Origin: SZAS-79 sp964599095
GTDB lineage: Bacteria; Pseudomonadota; Gammaproteobacteria; Burkholderiales; SG8-39
Direction: 5' to 3'
Assembly: GCA_964599095.1 (NCBI GenBank)
Contig: CAZREB010000013.1
Span: forward strand, 67,076-131,075
Length of the DNA stretch: 64,000 nt
Part shown: in pieces, positions 1 through 7,491 of the stretch
Layout: every line of letters begins with the position of its first letter
Position numbering within the stretch: position 1 is the stretch's first letter
Position numbers and translations under genes: made by a program
Notes under the pieces: generated by a model
What the model was told of the DNA's origin: nothing
The model's input: only the letters and a program-made list of their open reading frames with translations
Databases searched by the model: none

Positions 1-969
1 GTGCTGGAGGATCCGGCCACCCCGGCCGACTTGCGCGCGCGCTTGCGCCTTGCGCAGGAGATTCGCGAATTCGCCTCGCGCGAGCTGGGGCTCCCCGACG
101 ACGGGAGTTATCGCCGCTATGCCGATCTCGGCCGTCCCTTCGTGGTGTGGAACGTCTTCGCCGCGCCGGAGTTCTCGACCAGGGCGCTCGAATCGTGCTT
201 CCCGGTGGCCGGCTGCGTCAGCTATCGAGGCTACTTTGCGCAAGCCGATGCGAATGCCCGTGCGCAGCGGCTGCGTGCCCAAGGGTACGACGTGCAGGTG
301 AGCGGCATCCCGGCGTATTCCACGCTCGGCTGGTTCGATGATCCGCTGCTGTCGACGTTCATCCGCTACCCGGAGGCAGAGCTCGCGCGGCTCGTCTTCC
401 ACGAACTCGCGCATCGCGTGGCCTACGCCCGCGACGACACCGCTTTCAACGAATCCTTCGCGGTTGCGGTCGAGCGTGCAGGTGTGCGCCGCTGGCTGGC
501 GTCCCGCGACCGGACAGGCGAGCTGTCCGCATTCCTCGCCGCAAGGCAGCGGCAGCGGGAATTCATCGCCTTGGTCGAGGCGACCCGCGCGCGCCTCGAC
601 CAGGTGTACGCGAGCGGCCTGCCGGCCGAGCAGATGCGCGCGGCCAAGCGTGCGGGATTCGACGAGTTCCTGCGGGAGTACGCCGCACTCAAGGCGCGCT
701 GGGGCGGGTTTCCCGGCTACGACCGGATCATCGGCACCTCGCCCGGCAACGCGCTGCTGGCTTCCATCAATGCGTATTCGAAATTGGTGCCTGCGTTCGA
801 GCGGCTGCTCGAAGCCGAAGGCGGCAACCTCCCGCGCTTCTATGCGGCGGTGAAGGAGATCGCCGGCCTTGCGGCGGCCGAGCGTTGCCGCAGGCTTACC
901 GAGGCGCTTGCTGCGGGCGCGGCCGCCGGATCTCCTGCGGCCGGAGCGCCTAGCTCAGCGGCGTGTTGA
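1..969 (+). CDS. Putative zinc aminopeptidase (PF10023-like), 5' end cut by window edge
   Basis: The reading frame is open from the first base to a TGA at 967-969, giving 322 residues. The sequence shows an HELAH zinc-binding motif near residue 135, followed about 15 residues later by NESFA, which would supply the third metal-ligand glutamate. This arrangement matches the bacterial 'predicted aminopeptidase' family. Members usually carry an N-terminal lipoprotein signal, and none is seen here, so the true start probably lies upstream of the window and the GTG at base 1 may be fortuitous. The substrate is unknown; the aminopeptidase label is a family name and not a demonstrated activity. The last 20 bases overlap the convergent glutathione S-transferase gene. 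Confidence 0.75.
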   Translation: MLEDPATPADLRARLRLAQEIREFASRELGLPDDGSYRRYADLGRPFVVWNVFAAPEFSTRALESCFPVAGCVSYRGYFAQADANARAQRLRAQGYDVQVSGIPAYSTLGWFDDPLLSTFIRYPEAELARLVFHELAHRVAYARDDTAFNESFAVAVERAGVRRWLASRDRTGELSAFLAARQRQREFIALVEATRARLDQVYASGLPAEQMRAAKRAGFDEFLREYAALKARWGGFPGYDRIIGTSPGNALLASINAYSKLVPAFERLLEAEGGNLPRFYAAVKEIAGLAAAERCRRLTEALAAGAAAGSPAAGAPSSAAC

Positions 970-1570
970 CGCCGGCGTTGAAAGCGGGCCGCCCGAGCAG
1001 GCGCTGGTGCCAGGCGACCAGGTTCGGGTGCGAAGGCCGCTTGATCGGCATGCTCATCCACAGGTGCACATAGCAGCCGAGCGGAATGTCGCCCATCGTC
1101 AGGCGGTCGCCGGCAATGAACGGGCGGCTTGCGAGCGCCTGGTCCGCAATGTCGAGCGCCTTCGCGGTCGCGACCCGGTTCTTTTCGATGAGCGCCATGT
1201 CGCGTTTTTCGGGCGGGGTGCGCACCATGCCCCAGAACACGTCGCGAAACGTCGGGGCGATGTGCGCGGTGCTCCAGTCCATCCAGCGGTCCGCGTCGGC
1301 GCGTTGCCGGGGGTCTTCCGGGCAGAGCGTCCCGAGGCCGTACTTGAGCGAGAGGTAACGCACGATCGCGTTCGACTCCCAGAGCACGAACCCGTCGTCG
1401 TCTATCGTCGGGACTCGTGCGTTCGGGTTCAGGGCCTGGTATCCCGGCGTGCCGACCACGCCATGCTCCATTCCTGCGTCGATGCGCTCGAACGGCAGGC
1501 CCAGCTCATGGAGGCACCACAGCACCTTCTTGACGTTGACCGAGTTGACCCGCCCCCACACGCGCAGCAT
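950..1570 (-). CDS. Glutathione S-transferase family protein
   Basis: This 206-residue cytosolic protein has a thioredoxin-like N-terminal domain (about residues 1-80) and a helical C-terminal domain. Visible motifs are the N-terminal serine region (RVNSVN, residues 7-12), the cis-proline turn (VPTIDDDG) and ESNAIVRYL, which binds the gamma-glutamyl part of glutathione in the family. The start is the ATG at 1570; longer upstream extensions read into the neighbouring GST gene. The next gene upstream (1582-2202) encodes a close relative on the same strand only 11 bp away, so the pair looks like a tandem duplication in one transcript. Likely substrates cannot be deduced. Confidence 0.88.
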   Translation of the reverse strand: MLRVWGRVNSVNVKKVLWCLHELGLPFERIDAGMEHGVVGTPGYQALNPNARVPTIDDDGFVLWESNAIVRYLSLKYGLGTLCPEDPRQRADADRWMDWSTAHIAPTFRDVFWGMVRTPPEKRDMALIEKNRVATAKALDIADQALASRPFIAGDRLTMGDIPLGCYVHLWMSMPIKRPSHPNLVAWHQRLLGRPAFNAGVNTPLS

Positions 1571-1581
1571 GGTGGCCGTCC

Positions 1582-2202
1582 CTAGGCGACCGGGAGAGCG
1601 ACAACCTTCTTGAACGCCGGGCGCTCGGAGATGCGCGCGTACCAGGCGTCGTAGTTCGCGAGCTTCGGCCGGTCGAACGGCACGTTCTGCACCAGGTAGA
1701 CGACCGGCCCGAAGGCGATGTCGCCTATCGTCAGCTGGTCGCCGGCGACGAACTTGCGGCCTGCGAGGTAGCCGTCGAGCCGCGCGAGGATTTCGCCGGT
1801 TTTCTGCGAGCCTTCGTCGATCTCCTTCTGGTTGCGCTTGTCGGCCGGCGTGCGGACCAGGTTCCAGAACACCGGGCGGAAAGCCGGCCACAGCGTGCCG
1901 GTGCACCAGTCCATCCAGCGGTCGGATTCGGCGCGCACCTTGAGGTCGGTCGGCCACAGCGTGCCGGCCGCGTGCTTGGCCGCGAGATAGCGGACGATGG
2001 CGTTCGACTCCCACAGGATGAAGCCCTCGTCGTCGATCGTCGGCACCAGTCCGTTCGGGTTAAGCTTGCGGTACTCCGGCGTGTTGACCACGCCGAAGCT
2101 CATGCCGGCATCGACCCGGTTGTACGGCAGGCCGATCTCTTCGCACAGCCAGGTGACTTTCTTCAGGTTGGACGAGTTGGCTCGGCCCCAGATTTTCAGC
2201 AT
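1582..2202 (-). CDS. Glutathione S-transferase family protein (tandem paralogue)
   Basis: This 206-residue glutathione S-transferase has the same length and organisation as the downstream paralogue at 950-1570. The two share most of the N-terminal domain, including the ANSSN/VNSVN serine segment, LNPN, VPTIDD, ESNAIVRYL and DRWMDW. They diverge most in the C-terminal helical substrate pocket, as expected for duplicates that keep glutathione binding but differ in the electrophile accepted. The ATG at 2202 is preceded by GGAGAACC, a plausible ribosome site. It is probably the first gene of a two-gene unit. Confidence 0.88.
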   Translation of the reverse strand: MLKIWGRANSSNLKKVTWLCEEIGLPYNRVDAGMSFGVVNTPEYRKLNPNGLVPTIDDEGFILWESNAIVRYLAAKHAAGTLWPTDLKVRAESDRWMDWCTGTLWPAFRPVFWNLVRTPADKRNQKEIDEGSQKTGEILARLDGYLAGRKFVAGDQLTIGDIAFGPVVYLVQNVPFDRPKLANYDAWYARISERPAFKKVVALPVA

Positions 2203-2223
2203 TTGGTTCTCCGGTTGAAAAAT

Positions 2224-2268
2224 GGTGTCGGAGTCGATTTATGCGACCGAAAAATCGACTCCGACACC
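2224..2268. repeat. Perfect 17-bp inverted repeat (REP-like hairpin)
   Basis: The left arm, 2224-2240, reads GGTGTCGGAGTCGATTT. The right arm, 2252-2268, is its exact reverse complement, and an 11-nt loop separates them. The element sits in the 77-bp gap between the gamma-glutamyltransferase-like gene and the GST pair, all on the minus strand. No T-run follows in either direction, so it is not a classical intrinsic terminator. The arms resemble short palindromes that are scattered in many proteobacterial genomes, but only one copy is seen in this window. Confidence 0.7.
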
Positions 2269-2279
2269 GATTATGGGTA

Positions 2280-3887
2280 TCAGTAGCCGACGGCCTGGCC
2301 GTCGCGGCGCGGGTCGCTGGCGGCGAAATACCCGCCGCCGTTGTCCAGCTTCCAGGCCATCTGCGCGCTGCCGAAGTCCATGTAGCCTTCTTTCAGCTCG
2401 GTGAGCTTGTGGCCGCGGCGCGTGAGTGCCTCCAGCACGGAGGCGGAGAAGCCGCCTTCGACGTTGACTTCCATCCCTTGCACCACGCGAAAGCGCGGGC
2501 CGTCGCACGCGGCCTGCGGGTTCTGGTCGTAGTCGGCGATGCGAACCAGCACCTGCACGTGGCCCTGCGGTTGCATCGTGCCGCCCATGACGCCGAAGCT
2601 CATGACCGGCTTGCCGTCCTTGGTGAGGAACCCCGGGATGATCGTCTGGTAGGGTCGCTTCTTTGGCGCGACCTGGTTCGGATGCCCGGGCGTCAGCACG
2701 AACGTCGAGCCGCGGTTCTGCAGCGAAACCCCGGTGCCCTGCGGAACGACGCCCGAGCCGAATCCCATGTAGTTCGACTGGATCAGCGAGACCATCATGC
2801 CGGACGCATCGGCGGCCGTGAGATACACGGTGCCGCCCTTGGGCGGCGTGCCATGGCCGAAGTCCTGCGCCTTCTTCATGTCGATGAGTTTGGCGCGGCC
2901 CTTGAGGTAGTCCTTGTCCAGCAGGGTTTCGGGCTTGATGTCCATCCAGTCGAGGTCGGCGACGAAGCGGCGCGCATCCGCGAAAGCGAGCTTCACCGCC
3001 TCGATCTGCAGGTGCAGGCTGTCGGCCGAGTCCACCGGGTGGCTCGATACGTCGAACTGCTCGAGGATGCCGAGGGCGATCAGCGCGACGATGCCCTGGC
3101 CGTTGGGCGGCAGTTCGTGGACGGTGTAACCGCGATATCCGACTTCCATCGGCGCCGTCCAGTCGGCCTTGTGCGCGGCCATGTCGGCGGCCGTCATGAC
3201 GCCGCCGTGCTTTGCGCTGTGGGCCACGAGCCTCTCGGCGATTTCGCCGCGATAGAAAGCTTCGCCTTTGGTGGCGGCAATTTTCTCCAGCGTTGCGGCA
3301 TGGTCGGCGAACGTAAACAACTCGCCGGCCGCGGGCGGACGGCCGTTCGGCATGAATGCCTCGGCATAGCCGGGCTGCACATGCAGATCCTTCGCTTGGA
3401 TCGCCCACTGGCGCGCGATCGTCGGCGAGACGGGAAAACCGTTGCGGCCATAGCCGATCGCGGGCTCGAAGAGCTTCTCGAAGGGCAGCTTGCCGAAGCG
3501 CTCGGAGAGCATCCGCCACGCCGAGACCGCGCCCGGCACGGTGACCGTATCCCAGCCGCGCGTCGGCATCGCCTTCTGGTCCGGGTACTTCGTCGCAAAG
3601 TATGCCGGCGTCCATGCGGCCGGCGAACGGCCGGAGGCGTTGATGCCGTGCAGTTCCTTGCCGTCCCAGAGGATCGCGAAGAGGTCGGAGCCGATACCGT
3701 TCGAGACCGGCTCGACCAGTGTCAGCGTGATCGCGGTGGCGAGAATCGCGTCGACCGCATTGCCGCCGGCGAGCATCATGCGCAATCCGGCCTGCGCGGC
3801 GAGCGGCTGCGTGGTGGCGACGACGTTGGCCGCGAGGACGGGCTTGCGCGGCCAACTGTAGGGAAAGTTCCAGTCGTAGGGTTTCAT
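2280..3887 (-). CDS. Gamma-glutamyltransferase family protein
   Basis: This 535-residue member of the N-terminal-nucleophile gamma-glutamyltransferase/cephalosporin acylase family matures by self-cleavage. The presumed cleavage site is the GGTVYLTAAD segment around residue 350: the threonine after GG would become the N-terminal nucleophile of the small subunit. N-terminal family motifs are visible (AGGNAVDA, GIGSDLFA, PGAVSAW). No signal peptide is seen, unlike classical periplasmic Ggt, so it may be cytoplasmic like the YwrD-type branch. Two glutathione transferase genes lie downstream on the same strand, which fits glutathione or conjugate turnover, but that link is inferred. The ATG at 3887 lies very close to a TATACT box, so the transcript may be leaderless. 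Confidence 0.88.
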   Translation of the reverse strand: MKPYDWNFPYSWPRKPVLAANVVATTQPLAAQAGLRMMLAGGNAVDAILATAITLTLVEPVSNGIGSDLFAILWDGKELHGINASGRSPAAWTPAYFATKYPDQKAMPTRGWDTVTVPGAVSAWRMLSERFGKLPFEKLFEPAIGYGRNGFPVSPTIARQWAIQAKDLHVQPGYAEAFMPNGRPPAAGELFTFADHAATLEKIAATKGEAFYRGEIAERLVAHSAKHGGVMTAADMAAHKADWTAPMEVGYRGYTVHELPPNGQGIVALIALGILEQFDVSSHPVDSADSLHLQIEAVKLAFADARRFVADLDWMDIKPETLLDKDYLKGRAKLIDMKKAQDFGHGTPPKGGTVYLTAADASGMMVSLIQSNYMGFGSGVVPQGTGVSLQNRGSTFVLTPGHPNQVAPKKRPYQTIIPGFLTKDGKPVMSFGVMGGTMQPQGHVQVLVRIADYDQNPQAACDGPRFRVVQGMEVNVEGGFSASVLEALTRRGHKLTELKEGYMDFGSAQMAWKLDNGGGYFAASDPRRDGQAVGY

Positions 3888-3893
3888 CCGGCG

Positions 3894-3899
3894 AGTATA
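3894..3899 (-). promoter_or_regulatory. Candidate -10 box (TATACT) for the gamma-glutamyltransferase gene
   Basis: On the minus strand TATACT is followed after only 6 nt by the ATG of the gamma-glutamyltransferase-family gene (3887-3885). A start site at the usual 6-8 nt from the box would fall on or next to the start codon. No good -35 hexamer was recognised. An alternative is that this box is fortuitous and the real promoter lies further up in the 94-bp gap. Confidence 0.35.
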
Positions 3900-3981
3900 G
3901 GAGGAAATCCCCCCGCTTTTGATCCCGGAGCCGCTTTTGGCGGCACCGTTTCAACAGACGATTCGGACTCGCCGGGGGGCG

Positions 3982-4878
3982 CTACAGGCGGCGCACCACC
4001 CGCAGCGCGTTTGGCAGCACCTCGAACGTCGCGGGGAGGTAGCCCAGCCATTCGCCGTCGGCCTCGACCGGGACCCGGTCGGCGCTGTCGGCGCGCAGAG
4101 AGCTGCAGCGCCACTGGTCGATCTGCGGGTGGTCCGCCGGGATGCCGTTCTTCAATACCGGGGCATGGCGCGCGATGTCGAATCGCGACGCATCCCGGAT
4201 GTGGGCCACGTCGCACAGGCCGTCGTCCAGGACCGCGCCCGGCAGCGGGCGCATCCCGCCGCCGAAATACTGGCCGAGGCCGACGATCAGGTTGCTGCTG
4301 GTGACGCTGGCGGGCGCTCCGGTGCCGGTCGATATGGACACGCGGGCGCGGCGCAGCGTGACAAGCGCGGCGAGGATCCCGAGCTGGTAGGCGAGCCAGG
4401 GTGGCGAGAAACGCACTGTATGTCGCGCGTACCGCACGACGTTTGCGCCGAACCCGGCCTCGGCGATGTTCACGAAGATGCGCCGGACCTCGGCGCCGCC
4501 TGCCGATACGCAAGCGACCCGGCCGGCGTCGGTCGGCAGGGCCGGTGCGTGCAGCGCGAACGCGACGCTTGCCTCGATGTCCCCGGGGACGCCGAGGCTG
4601 CGGACGTAGTCGTTGCCGGAGCCGGCGGGGATGACTGCAAGCTCCGCGCCGGTGCCGACCAGCGCGTTCGCTGCTTCGTGCACGGTGCCGTCGCCGCCGG
4701 CCACGACGATACGTTGCGCGCCGCCCGCCACGGCCTTGCGCACCAGGTCGATCGCCTGGCCCGGCCCGGTGGTCCTGGCGATGCTGGAGCCGGGCGCGGC
4801 TGCCGCCAGCCTTCCCTCGATGCGCGCAGCCAGCGCACCGCGGACCTTCGCGCCATTGGAGATCAGCGCGATCCGCAT
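3982..4878 (-). CDS. Diacylglycerol/lipid kinase family protein (YegS-like)
   Basis: This 298-residue cytosolic or membrane-associated lipid kinase belongs to the DAGK catalytic-domain family, which phosphorylates diacylglycerol, phosphatidylglycerol or sphingoid lipids with ATP. The nucleotide-binding signature GGDGTVHEAANAL is at about residues 60-75, followed by PAGSGNDYVRSLG, both diagnostic for the family. The C-terminal half has the beta-rich fold with a conserved EADGE-like segment near residue 270. Length fits YegS/DgkB-type proteins. It lies between the gamma-glutamyltransferase and alcohol dehydrogenase genes on the same strand, with 27 bp to the latter, but no functional link is evident. 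Confidence 0.88.
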   Translation of the reverse strand: MRIALISNGAKVRGALAARIEGRLAAAAPGSSIARTTGPGQAIDLVRKAVAGGAQRIVVAGGDGTVHEAANALVGTGAELAVIPAGSGNDYVRSLGVPGDIEASVAFALHAPALPTDAGRVACVSAGGAEVRRIFVNIAEAGFGANVVRYARHTVRFSPPWLAYQLGILAALVTLRRARVSISTGTGAPASVTSSNLIVGLGQYFGGGMRPLPGAVLDDGLCDVAHIRDASRFDIARHAPVLKNGIPADHPQIDQWRCSSLRADSADRVPVEADGEWLGYLPATFEVLPNALRVVRRL

Positions 4879-4905
4879 TCGGCTCGCACCGACGCGGACC
4901 GGCGG

Positions 4906-5994
4906 TCAGCCGCCGGCGGTTTCGGTCTCGAAATCCAGCACCACGCGGCCGAGGACATGGCCGGCCTTGAGTTCTTCGAGCGTACGGTTGACCTCGATCG
5001 CCGGGCGCGTTTCGACCGGCATCGGCTTCAGTCTCTTCTTCTTCGCAAGCGCGACGACTGCCTTCAGTTCGGCAAGGTCGCCGACATAGGAGCCGCTCAC
5101 CGAGACCGCGCGCTGTGCGATCGGCGGCATCGCCAGGGTGATTTCACCGCCGAAGAGGCCGCAGAGGATGTACTTGCCGCCCTTGCGCAGCGCCGGGTAG
5201 GCGGTCATGAAGGTGGCCGGCATGCCGACCAGGTCGATGGCGCCCACGAGGTTGGATTGCGCGAGCGCCGCGAGCTTTTGCGCGGCGTCCGGCGCGCGGG
5301 TGTCGAGCACCAACTTGGCACCGAGCTTGCGCGCGGCCGCGAGCTTGCCTTCATCGACGTCGCACGCGATCACGTTCTTGATGCCCATCGCCTTCATGAT
5401 CGAGAGCGCCACCAGCCCGAGCCCGCCGCAGCCGATCACCGCGACCCAGTCCCTGGGCCCGAGCGCGGGCAGCTTGTTGATCGCGCTGTAGGTGGTCAGG
5501 CCGGAGCAGGCGAGCGTGGCCGCAAACGCGTCGTCCACGCCGGCGGTGTCGACGAGGTAGCGCGGGTGCGGGATCAGCACGTGCGTCGAGTAGGCGCCGG
5601 GGCGGTTCACGCCGAGGAACTGCGAGCCCGACACGCAGTAGTTGTCCTTGCCCGACTTGCACACCGCGCACTTGCCGCAGCCGATCCACGGGTAGACAAG
5701 GCGGCGCTGGCCCACTTTGAGACCGCGCACCGCCCTGGCCGCGCCGGGACCGAACGCCTCGACCACGCCATAGGGCTCGTGGCCGAGCGTGAACGGCGGG
5801 ATGCAGCCGCGGTCCTTCACGTAAAAGCGCTTGCCCCCGCCGAGGTCGAAGTAGCCGTCCCAGATGTGCAGGTCGCTGTGGCAGACGCCCGAGCGCGTGA
5901 TGCGCACCAGCACTTCGGTGCCCTTGGGCCTGGGCGCGGCGGTGAAGACCCGCTGCAACGGCTTGCCGTGTTCGATGACCTGGTAGCTCAGCAT
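4906..5994 (-). CDS. Zinc-dependent alcohol dehydrogenase (MDR superfamily)
   Basis: This 362-residue medium-chain dehydrogenase/reductase interconverts alcohols and aldehydes with NAD(P). Catalytic zinc ligands are visible as Cys38 (GVCHSD) and His72-Glu73 (GHEP). The structural zinc lobe is GCGKCAVCKSGKDNYC, with cysteines at 106, 109, 112 and 120. The Rossmann fold shows GCGGLGL, followed by an acidic residue (CDVDE) that favours NAD over NADP. The domain order and length are normal. The gene follows the AAA ATPase gene by 15 bp on the same strand and may be cotranscribed. The substrate is unknown. Confidence 0.92.
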   Translation of the reverse strand: MLSYQVIEHGKPLQRVFTAAPRPKGTEVLVRITRSGVCHSDLHIWDGYFDLGGGKRFYVKDRGCIPPFTLGHEPYGVVEAFGPGAARAVRGLKVGQRRLVYPWIGCGKCAVCKSGKDNYCVSGSQFLGVNRPGAYSTHVLIPHPRYLVDTAGVDDAFAATLACSGLTTYSAINKLPALGPRDWVAVIGCGGLGLVALSIMKAMGIKNVIACDVDEGKLAAARKLGAKLVLDTRAPDAAQKLAALAQSNLVGAIDLVGMPATFMTAYPALRKGGKYILCGLFGGEITLAMPPIAQRAVSVSGSYVGDLAELKAVVALAKKKRLKPMPVETRPAIEVNRTLEELKAGHVLGRVVLDFETETAGG

Positions 5995-6009
5995 GTGTTC
6001 CCCTTGTTG

Positions 6010-7491
6010 TCAGTCGGCCGGGACGGCCCGGTCTTTGGCCCACGCGCGCAGCGCCGCGACCTTTTCGGCCATGACGACCGACAGCGGCCGGGTGCGCCCG
6101 AACTCGCCGAGCAGGTGCTCGGTGGCGAGAAGCTTCTTGTCGGCCATGGCTTCGTACAGCGACGACACCACGGCCTGCTCGATCTCGGCGCCCGAAAAGC
6201 CTTCGCTCGCCGCCGCGAGTGCGGCGAGGTCGAACCTGGCCGGGTCGCTCTTCTTCTTGGCGAGATGGATCTTCAGGATCTGGGCGCGCGCCTCCTCACC
6301 CGGCAGGTCGACGAAGAAGATCTCGTCGAAGCGGCCCTTGCGCAGGAGTTCCGGGGGCAGCGCGGCGATGTCGTTCGCGGTGGCGACCATGAACACCCGG
6401 CTGGTACGCTCGGCCATCCACGTAAGCAGAGTGCCGAGCACGCGGCGCGACACCCCGCCGTCGGAATCCCCGCCCGAATCGCCGGCAATGCCCTTCTCGA
6501 TCTCGTCCATCCACAGTACGCAGGGCGACATCGCGCCCGCGATCGACAGGGCCTCGCGCATGTTGCGTTCCGTTTCGCCGTGGTACTTCTGGTAGAGCGT
6601 GCCGAAGTCGAGGCGGAACAGCGGCAGGTGCCAGCTGCCGGCGACGCACTTGGCAGCGAGGCTCTTGCCGGCGCCCTGCACGCCGAGCAGCAGCATGCCC
6701 TTGGGCGGCGGCAGCGGGCTGTCGGGCACCGGGTTCAGGAACACTTCGCGCCGCACCTTGAGCCAGCGCTTGAGGTTGGCCAGGCCGCCCAGTTCCTCGA
6801 CGTTGGGGATGCCGGGTTCCAGCGTCAGGATTTCGCTTGCCTGCAGGTACTCGTGCTTGGCCTTGAGCACCTTGCCGATGTCCGACAGCGTGATCGCGCC
6901 GTCGTCGCGTATCACCATGCGGGCGAGGCGCCGGGCGTCTTCCTCGGTGAGGCCGCCGAGGTGCTGGACCAGCATGTTCAGCGCCTCGCGGCTGCCGGTG
7001 ACCCTCTCGCCCGTGGCTTCGCGGTAGCGCGCGGCTTCCTCGTTCAGGATCTCCTGGATGCGCCTGGCGTCCGGGAGCGCCGGCTTGAAGCGCGCCGTGA
7101 TCCGGGTGATGTCCTCGGGCACCTCGAGCTTGGCCGACAGGAAGACCAGCATGCGGTGGGAGTATTCGGTCTTCTGCGCGATGTCCTTGATGGTGCGGAT
7201 GACGACCGGCTCGCCGAAGAAGGCGTGCGCGTCGAGGAACAGGTAGATCGCGTTCTGCGGCGAGCCTTCCACGTGGCGCAGCGCTTCGCTGATGTTCTGC
7301 GTGTTGTAGACCGACTCGCCGGTGGGCTGGCGGCGCAGGCCGCGGGTGATGCTCCAGACGAACAGGGTGCGCTCGTTCAGCGTCGAAAAGCGCTCGAGCA
7401 TGACGAGCACCTTCTGCTCCTCGTGGGACTCGACCGCCACGATCGGCATCTTGGCCTGCAGCAGCGACTCGAGTTCGGCGATGTCGGTCAT
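6010..7491 (-). CDS. AAA family ATPase (Ycf46/COG0464-like)
   Basis: This 493-residue protein has an N-terminal module of about 230 residues without a clear known domain and a C-terminal AAA module. The AAA part shows Walker A GVQGAGKS, Walker B VLWMDEIEKG, sensor-1 VATAND and the arginine-finger segment RKGRFDEIFF. The architecture matches the Ycf46-type ATPases of plastids and bacteria, whose role is poorly defined. The ATG at 7491 overlaps the stop of the upstream O-acetylhomoserine sulfhydrylase gene by 4 bp (ATGA), indicating translational coupling. That tie to a methionine/cysteine enzyme is unexpected for a remodelling ATPase. Confidence 0.85.
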   Translation of the reverse strand: MTDIAELESLLQAKMPIVAVESHEEQKVLVMLERFSTLNERTLFVWSITRGLRRQPTGESVYNTQNISEALRHVEGSPQNAIYLFLDAHAFFGEPVVIRTIKDIAQKTEYSHRMLVFLSAKLEVPEDITRITARFKPALPDARRIQEILNEEAARYREATGERVTGSREALNMLVQHLGGLTEEDARRLARMVIRDDGAITLSDIGKVLKAKHEYLQASEILTLEPGIPNVEELGGLANLKRWLKVRREVFLNPVPDSPLPPPKGMLLLGVQGAGKSLAAKCVAGSWHLPLFRLDFGTLYQKYHGETERNMREALSIAGAMSPCVLWMDEIEKGIAGDSGGDSDGGVSRRVLGTLLTWMAERTSRVFMVATANDIAALPPELLRKGRFDEIFFVDLPGEEARAQILKIHLAKKKSDPARFDLAALAAASEGFSGAEIEQAVVSSLYEAMADKKLLATEHLLGEFGRTRPLSVVMAEKVAALRAWAKDRAVPAD

